64,000 bases of DNA from Carposina sasakii (taxonomy: Eukaryota > Arthropoda > Insecta > Lepidoptera > Carposinidae): positions 310,001-374,000 of the forward strand of contig CP053175.1 of NCBI GenBank assembly GCA_014607495.2, written 5' to 3'. A program made the position numbers and the translations under genes. Numbering within the stretch: the first letter of the stretch is position 1; the number at the start of each line of letters is the position of its first letter. The notes beneath the pieces are model-generated. The model did no database searches and was not told the origin of the DNA. It saw only the letters and a list, made by a program, of their open reading frames with translations. This document shows, in pieces, positions 46,101 through 55,100 of this stretch.

Positions 46101-49100
46101 AAACGCACTAACATCATCGGTTGTGTGTGAAAGGTTTTGTCATATACTCGTGCGAGTATTCGTCTGTTCTGACGTTACGCGACCGACAATATGCAACGGA
46201 TTTTCCGCCAGATATGTCCGACCCATAGGGCTAATCCAAGTTAAATATGTTATTTTTTGTATAGCACATACCTGTGTTCGTTCTCCGCCGTCCGTATAGC
46301 AGTGTCGACAACCTGCAGCACATCTTTAGCGGTGACGAGCGCGCGGCGACACGCGTCCGCCTCGCTCGCGTCCGACTCGTCATCCGTCACCGTCTTTAGG
46401 ATGCTCTCTAGGAGCAGCTGGTATTTTGTTAGTCTGGAATTAAATGTGCTTCGGTTTTTATCTTGTGTAAATTGAGGGGGAATGTTAAGCGAACTGGTTG
46501 TTTAAATTTAAGATAGGGAATCAAATCTGTGTCCATATATCTTTGTATTATTGACCTATCTCTGGATCAAGTCCCTTATTTCTGGACCCTTATCTCTAAA
46601 GCCTGGGCTCACATTTTTGAAACAATATTTTCGTTAACAGCTTTATGTGTTATCTCTGTGGCTTTGTCACTTTCCTATACCGATCCCCCTGGCACGTCGC
46701 TCAGCCATCCTTCCGTCATCTTGCTCTGTCTTCCTCTCTGGTAACTCCTGTCACCCACCCCTTTTTTCTTTGGCACCTACATTTGTCACATTCCCTTGGC
46801 ACAACCATCCCCGGGCCCTCATCTCAAGCACCTACCTCAGCCCTCTGTCCATGCCACCTCCCTTTGCCACACTCATCTGTTACAATACCTTCTCTGCCTG
46901 CTTCCGAGTCACCTTCTACTGCAGCAGCATAGCGAGCTCCTTGCCCCCCCCCCTCACCTCTGCCACACACACGCCCAGGTCACTGAGCTGCAGCCTCCCG
47001 CACAGCGGCTCCTGCATGCATGCCACACGCACGAGCAGGTCACTGAGCTGCAGCCTCCCGCACAGCGGCGCCTGCTCCATGTCCCCTCACCTCTGCCACA
47101 CGCACGCCAGCAGGTCCCTGAGCTGCAGTCTCCCGCACAGCGGCGCCTGCTCCATGGCCTGCAGTAGCATCGCGAGCTCCTTGTGCTTGCGGCGGCGCTC
47201 GCGCAGACTGTCGAGCGCCATGCGCTGTCCGCGGCAGAAAGCGCGTATGCTCACCGAGCGAAATATACCATGTATTACAACGACGGCGTCGTATGCTGGT
47301 TCACCTCCCTCTGTAGTTCTAGCTACCCCATGTTAAGAACACACTACTATGTGTAAAATGTACAGTGAGTCAACATATACAACACTATGGACAACAGGTA
47401 CAGCGGTTTTCGTTTATTTACGTGGGAATTTCGACTTAGGCAGCCCTATCCGATTTGTCAGCGGTTTTCGATTCGTAATCCATAGGAATTTCATCCGTTC
47501 TTAGTGCTCCCCGTTAGGCTAAAGGTAGTTGTGTAATATGACCTCCCTCTGTAGTTCTAGCTACCCCATGTTAAGAACACACTATGTCTATGTGTAAAAT
47601 GTACAGTGACTCAACATATACATGGGCATTACAAAACATCAAAAACAATAGACTTTATATCACTGTATGTATCTATTATTTTCCCTATTTATCATCCGGA
47701 TTAAATCAGTCACAATATACCGATACTTTTGAAGCAAATAGAGTATTTGGAATTGTCCAATGTCTTAATACAACTTAACTACAGGTATTTACATCGCAAC
47801 ACCCTAAAGAAACATCAAACAAAAATTTCACAACAGAATCTGCTACACACGGACTTCTACATCTAAAAACACCACTTACCGTGTTGAGCAAAGCATCAGC
47901 CACTGTACCCACTGCCACTACATGGTTTTGACTCCTGGCTGATCTTAACGCTGCGTATAACTTCGCATGCCTCTCCCTGACCGCCGGCAGGTTGGGGAAC
48001 AAAGCTCGGAGTTCCTCTGGTGGAAGGAGATGCGGCTGCTGCTCCAGCGGCTTCAGGAAGACCTTGCCGAGGACCTTGAGCCAGCGCACGTGGGAGCCTT
48101 CTGATACTATCAGCTCTGGAAGGTTTGAGGGGTTTGATAGGAGGTTTTTTTGATATTCGTGCAAGGGGGGAAATACTGCCTGTGTAACTTCCCTAAATCT
48201 CAAGGAAAACGGGAAGAACGGAAATTCTTAAACGTGTACAAATTCGTAGGCAGTCGATATAGGGTTGCTTATTTCTTCTTAACTAATTTGTCTCTAATAC
48301 AGGGTCGGACGATACAATAGCCTATGTCCTTCTCCGTACTCCCGACTTTAAATATGTAAACAAACTTTGAAGAAAATTGGTTCAGTATATAAAAAATGAA
48401 GAAGTTAAAAAAACAAAACTTACTTTCGCAAATACAATATTAGTTAAAATACCTACTTACGCAAAATAATTGACATTCAATCATCACTCTAGCTCTGCTA
48501 TATCATGTATCCAAGGTGCAGCTGCCAGCAAGTTATTGAGTGAGTGCATCAATCACTTATATCTCACTCAATGACTTAAATTAAATTAAGTTAAATGTAG
48601 ATTCATTTATTTTAATTCGCGGTGATACCGTAGAAATCATTGCATTGTACACACTACATTGCTGAAACAAAGGAGCAAGCTTACCATGTATGACCTCTTG
48701 CCGCTTCCTCAGCCTGGCGTCAAGCAGCAGCGAGTCGAGGACCTGCGGCGGCAGACTGTCCGCCCACTGAGCTGCCAGCGGCTCCTCCTCCTCCGACCAG
48801 TCCGATTGAGATGCTGGGTCAAAATATTGAGGATATCACGTCATGGTATGCTTTGTGATAATGGAATGCTTGTGACAAACTTGGAGTGCGTTCGTTTTTA
48901 ACAGTAAATAAATAATAAATAAATATCCACACACTACACAACACATTAACCTAGTCCCACATTAAGATCCCTAAGGTCTTGTGTCGTGGGTACTAAGCAA
49001 CGGTATATAAATACATAGATAAGTATAGAAACATCCATGACTCGGAAACAAACATTGATATTCATCATATCAATGTTTGCACCTACCGGGATTCGAACCT

Positions 49101-52100
49101 AGGACCTATGGCGTCGCAGGCAGGGTCACTACCTACTAGACCAGTCGGCCGTCAAGAGTGAAAAAGGAAGGAATGTAAGTGAATGTAAGGAACGCCTCTC
49201 CGTTCTATCATCTAGTTCATAAATACGTATTTTTTACTCTGATACATATATACTAAAGGCTGTTTTCCCGAAAATAGGGTAGGCAAAGTTCCAGAATCAA
49301 GAAAGAGACCCTTACACCCACGTGTAGCATACCGGATGTAAATGTCCAGTTAAAAGGTGCTAGCTCATCGCCTGATGGCACACCACTGAGACTTTAGTCG
49401 CCTCTAACGACATGCACGGAATTAGATGCTGCTGATTTGATTTGATTGCCAAAACAATGAAAAAGGAATTAAAGTAAAAAAGAACGCCTCTTCGATCTAC
49501 CATTCGTTCGTCTTTTAACTTTTGTCGTCAATCCTTCTGATAACTCAAATTTGATAAAATTTACCTGAGAGCTGAAGGTGAATATTCTTTTCATTCCTTT
49601 TTGTACCCGTTATTTGACCTTCAGCAAATTAAACCTAAGTAAGCTATGTTGTGGTAACGTCTTGTGCAATACAACCTCCGACCTCTTAAACTACTCTATT
49701 TTTATATCTGTTCCTAATTAACTCTTAATACAAGAAAATCATTAAATATAAATTAAGAAATAAACGATTATTATAATCAACTTGATATTCACTAGAAATT
49801 ATTGCCACATATTCATTGATTCATTCAATATTTTGCAAAAACATCAGCCTACTGCAGTCCACTGCTCGATTGAGTAGAATAGCATCACCCCATCGTCTAC
49901 CCGTGAGTATCGTAAGAGGCGATTAAGGGTTTCCGGGAGGTGGGCATCAGCGCCTGCCGTGTTGACAACATAGTCCGTAAATCACACTGCGGTCACCAAC
50001 CCGCCTGCCCAGCGTGGTGACTATGGGCAGAAGACCCCCCTATGCAGCAGCTTTGTGGCGTAACCTCGGGGAGGCCTACGTCCAGCAGTAGACTGCGAGA
50101 GGCTGACGTGCAATGTGTAAGTATCTCACCTTGCTGATCAGCAGGCACGGTATTGCTCTCATTGCTTCTGGAAGAAAGGCTGGAGCTGCTGGAACTGCCG
50201 GAGGGGGCGGTCGCGCCTCCCGGCTCCAGGTCACTGGGGGAAAGAAGGGGTCGGTTAGTACTTGGGCACCGTTTACACTATGAAGGAATAGACAGTACAC
50301 CTAAAAACATTAGTTTTTCACATATTACTTTCGACAGCCGAGTCACCTAAGCCAATTGTAGCCTAAAATAGCGGTGCCGTAATATAGCGGCCATACCGTA
50401 ATATAGTTGCCTTCTGACGGCTGTTTTTCTGCATACGTATGGCCGTTTTTCAATTATGAATATAGCGGCCATACGTATGCAGAAAAACAGCCGTCAGAAG
50501 GCAACTAATTGATTATTAACGTATTTGCTACCTTACATATTACTGTCATAATTTTTGCACATTTCATTAAAAAAAAACCGGCCAAGTGCGAGTCGGACTC
50601 GCGCACCGATCCGTACAAACCTGCAAGGTTTACAAAGTTCGTTCATTACGACAATCGAGTCATAACTATGGTATTTTTATTGCAAAATGAAATTCATAAC
50701 ATTATTGCTGTTTCTTTTGATTGCGTTGACATAGAAGTTTGATTTTGCTACAGCTTAAAGGTATTATAGACCTGAGTATTTGGTATGAATTTCACCTCTA
50801 CGCTGAGGAAATGGGTAGTAAGTTTAAAATTATTAAAAAAATATATATTATGTGATGTAACTAAAAAATTACGTATCTATGCTATACGTTGCTTCGTACC
50901 AAATTTCAAGATTCTGAGTTCACGGGAAGCACCCTGTAGGTTTTGATTCCCTTGCAAGTGTCGAAAATTTGCGGCATAAACGGCTGTATCTTTTGATTGC
51001 GTTGGCTTAGAAGTTTGATTTTTTAGCTTGTAGACCTGAGTAATTGATATAAATTTCAGCTTCATACCTCCACGCGTTCCTGAGAAAAAGGGTCTTGACA
51101 GACGGACGGACGGACGGACAGACGGACAACAAAGTGATCCTATAAGGGTTCCGTTTTTTCCTTTTGAGGTACGGAACCCTAAAAATAACGTTGAATCAGT
51201 GGTATGTGAATACGTATCTTGCAAAACCTAAGTAGAAGTTTTCTACTACTAATACGACACCGTTTTCGTTGAAATATCAATACCCCTTTGAGACTGTTGT
51301 TACGTAATACAAATTTCACAAGCAATCTGCGAATATTGTACAAGCGGGATTACACGAATTTAGGCAAACGCATTGCTTTTGCTAGTAAGATAATAAGAGA
51401 GCGGAAAATTGTCACTTAGCTCGTGCCTCGGAAAGCACGTAAAACCGTTGGTCCTGCGCCTGATCTCTCTCCGGTCGGGTCGGCTTTTCGTTCCATCGGA
51501 CTATGAGAGTGAGGGAATATAGAGTGCATCTGTGTTTGCGCACACACTTGTGCACTATAATATCTCCTGCGTACCTGGCCAATCTCCGTAAAGATTGGTC
51601 GCTGTGGCCGAAATACGGTCGGAGATCATCAAGAGGGCGGATAACAATATTTGTATTTGTCTTGCCAAAGAAAGGACATCACACGTCGGATGCGGTCTCT
51701 AGCTACAAAATAATGCCTGATTATTCCTGCCGATGGCTTCACTAGAATACATCAGCTGCATCTCCTTCCGTGCATGTCGTAACACGAAAATATACAAACA
51801 AATATTGCCTACCTATACACAGATGAGCTGTACAGTAAGAATGTCATCACAATTTGTTAAACAACAATTATTATGTTGTTTTTCTTATACATATTGTTAA
51901 GAAGATTGTCAGTTTCAACGCGATACTTGTAAATTAGCACACTTCTGTCCGACTTCCCTTCAGAAGTAAATACTAGTTATGTATTCTACCTAATATTATA
52001 AAGCTTACGAGTTGTTTGTCCGGGGGCTAATTCTCGAAAAGTCTCGAGTTGGAACGAAGCCGAAACGGAACCGTTATAGACGCTCAGAACAAAGCAATAA

Positions 52101-55100
52101 ATACTTAACGGTGACGTAATTAGACACGTTTCAGCACGAGACAGATATTTGTTTTTATTCTGTCACACTCGTGACCGATGCGTGCTAAAATATACCTTAT
52201 TACTCAAGCGGTAAGTATATATTGCTTCGCACCGCGTTTCGTTAGCGATTCGTTAGTGGTTGAGTTTCGGCTCGAAAATTTTCAAGAATTGCCCCCCTGG
52301 TCGGAATCGAAAAAAACACTTTTGTATTGGATAGTCCTACTAGTCCTAGTGAATTTAGTACAAGCTATAGACTACATTTTATTCCGGAAAAAATATATAC
52401 AGGATGTTTTTTTGTGGCCACCATTAACGAAGGGTACGTACTCTATACATCAAATAAAGTAAGTTTATGCCAAAAAAAAATGCTGGGAAAAAAAAAATTT
52501 TTTTTTCAATAATTTTTTTAAATTTCTTGATCTAGCGAAATTTATAGTGTCTAGTGTTTATGTTAGTTTTTTTATAGACAGATATTAATTATTTCTCGTG
52601 AAAAAAATCTTGCTACGCGCGTCTATGTGCATTTATGCAGAAAAACGCAGTCTATTTACTCAACTTTGGACCCTAATATTTTGGAAACCAGACACTTCCC
52701 AGGTATGCTTCCATGGAGAAAAATGATCGTGATGATGAGGAGATTCCGTAGTTTTCGGGAACGTTGACGACCAAAAATCATCCTGTATAGAACTCAGGGT
52801 CGTACGTTCCTTCAGGCGATGAGCTAGCAACTTGTCACTGGTCATTTACATGCTAAACGTGACTGTAGAATCTTATTTGTGATCCTGAAGATCTGGCTAC
52901 CTTATTATTCGTAAAACAGACAAGCAATCTATATGTATGTAAATGTTTTATCCCCGGTAAATTACATTTTGTTTTTTGTCTGTACCTAGTCTACATCCAC
53001 TAGTGTTATATGCAAACAGAATCACCTCAAGTACATTACTATACCAGCACAGCAGCATGCGCTAGGCGCTGCATGCACTCACTGCAAAGGAAGCGCATTT
53101 CAAACAAGCGCACGGAAGTTGCAAACTACTTCTAAATGCGACTCGGAAGGTTACGACTATGTTGCTTAGACCACAATTATTCTATTACGTTTATGACCAT
53201 ATATCTAAACATATAAGATTATCTCGTATCTCATTGCGATTGTAATCACGAATAGTTTATTTGAGGGTTAGCAGACAGGAGGGTACCTGACATAAGTATG
53301 CTGTGCCGACGCGGGGCTTCCCCAGAATACATCAGCTGCATCTCCTTCTGTGCACGTCGTAAGAGTCGACTAAGGTACTCAGGAGCACTCTCTCACTGAG
53401 CTTTTACATCTGACTCTGCTTTGCTAAGCGTGGCAGTGGGAATTCCTTTAAGACTGCAGTTCTGGCTCCCTTTTATGTAGTATATAATGTTATATGCAAT
53501 TCAATACACTAGTAATCAAACCAATTTCGAACAGTATGATATTACATTGAACCCATTGGGTTTTAATACCAGTACGACTTGCCCCCGCCTTTTTAATTCC
53601 CCGTAATTTACCTAGGTACTGGAACGCCCGCTATGCACTATATTAAATTTGATGGAATTGCGAGAAAGGTCAGCTCTAATGACTCGAGGAACATAACTAG
53701 TAACGTCCATAACCCATAATACTACTATTCTAAGGTCCTCTTACAGTAAATGAGATAAGGGGCCACCCATATATTACGTCACAGGTTAAGGGGGAGGGAG
53801 GGGGGTCGTCAAACTGTGATATTGTGTGACAAGGGGGATGGGAGGGGTCCTAAATTTCGTGACGTCACATTTTCATTCAATAATCTCTACTAGTCACACT
53901 AGGGAAGGGGGGGGGTTCACAAATGTGACCAGCTGTGACAAGGAGGGGGTGAAGGGGCAAAAAATCATGAAATGGACGGGCCAGCCCTGCATATGTATTG
54001 CATTGGTTACAAGTTTAATAGTTATTTAATAAAACTAGGCTATTCGGGCCAAATTATCTTTTATGTCCGGTCGCGTCTGATAAATGTCATCATTTCAATA
54101 AACTGCATATTATTACAGTATAAAACGTGTATTTTTAGCTTTTTCTTGGGATAAATATAGGTAAACTAATTAAATTATCCATAGTACCACCAGAATACGA
54201 ACTTTATCACGGTGCTATACGTTTGGGAACAAACTGCGAGGCCCTGTTCATAATTCGCATAAAGACAAAGAAAATTAGAGAGTCACATGTTCATATTGCA
54301 AAATTGTATGAATAAGCCCGAGTTATTTACGATTAACCGCACTATCCGAAAAAATAAACATGTTGTTTCGAGTCTCAAATTTTATGTAAAACATTTCGCT
54401 TAACATACCCCACATGTTACACTCTGTATAATGGTCGAATCTGTCATCCACACATCATTATTTTTAATCTAATAACATGACTAATGCAAATGTATCACTG
54501 TGATCACGGGGATGTCCTTATGTACGAACATATACATAATACATACAAATAATCGTATATTATAAATATGTACAAATGAAAAAATTCTTCACCCGAGTGG
54601 GACTAGAACCCACGACCTCTTGCATTCCGTGCAGAGCTCTCACCAACTGAGCTGCCGGGTCAATTACTCGGATGACGAATTTTACCATCTCTTTTCTAAA
54701 TTACATTATTGGCAACGTTATTTTTTCATCCCGATAGCTATACACTAGCCAAATCTCGGTAAACAAAGCTGAATCCCTCAGGACAATGTTTAATGATACA
54801 ACGATCAACCATATCCTAACCTAAAGGTTCCCAAGATACGAATATTAGGGTCCAAAGTTGAGTAAATAGACTGCGTTTTTCTGCATAAATGCACATAGAC
54901 GCGCGTTGCAAGATTTTTTCACTAGAAATAATTAATATCTGTCTATTATAAAACTAGCATAAACACTGGACACTATAAATTTCGCCCGATCAAGTAATAA
55001 AAATTAAAAATTTACATTGTTTCCCAGCATTCTTTTTTGCATAAACTTACTTTATTTGATGTATAGAACAAAAAAACACCCTGTATACTACTTGTAGAAA

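Noticed and set aside
46647..47336. A 229-aa + strand ORF rich in Ser, Pro and His.
   Set aside because: It is antisense to exon 5 and its copies plus a low-complexity C/T-rich stretch; no domain and no splice context.
51105..51126. GACG/GACA tandem run as a possible CRISPR or satellite.
   Set aside because: Short simple repeat internal to dispersed family G, also present in the 61286 copy; no spacers.
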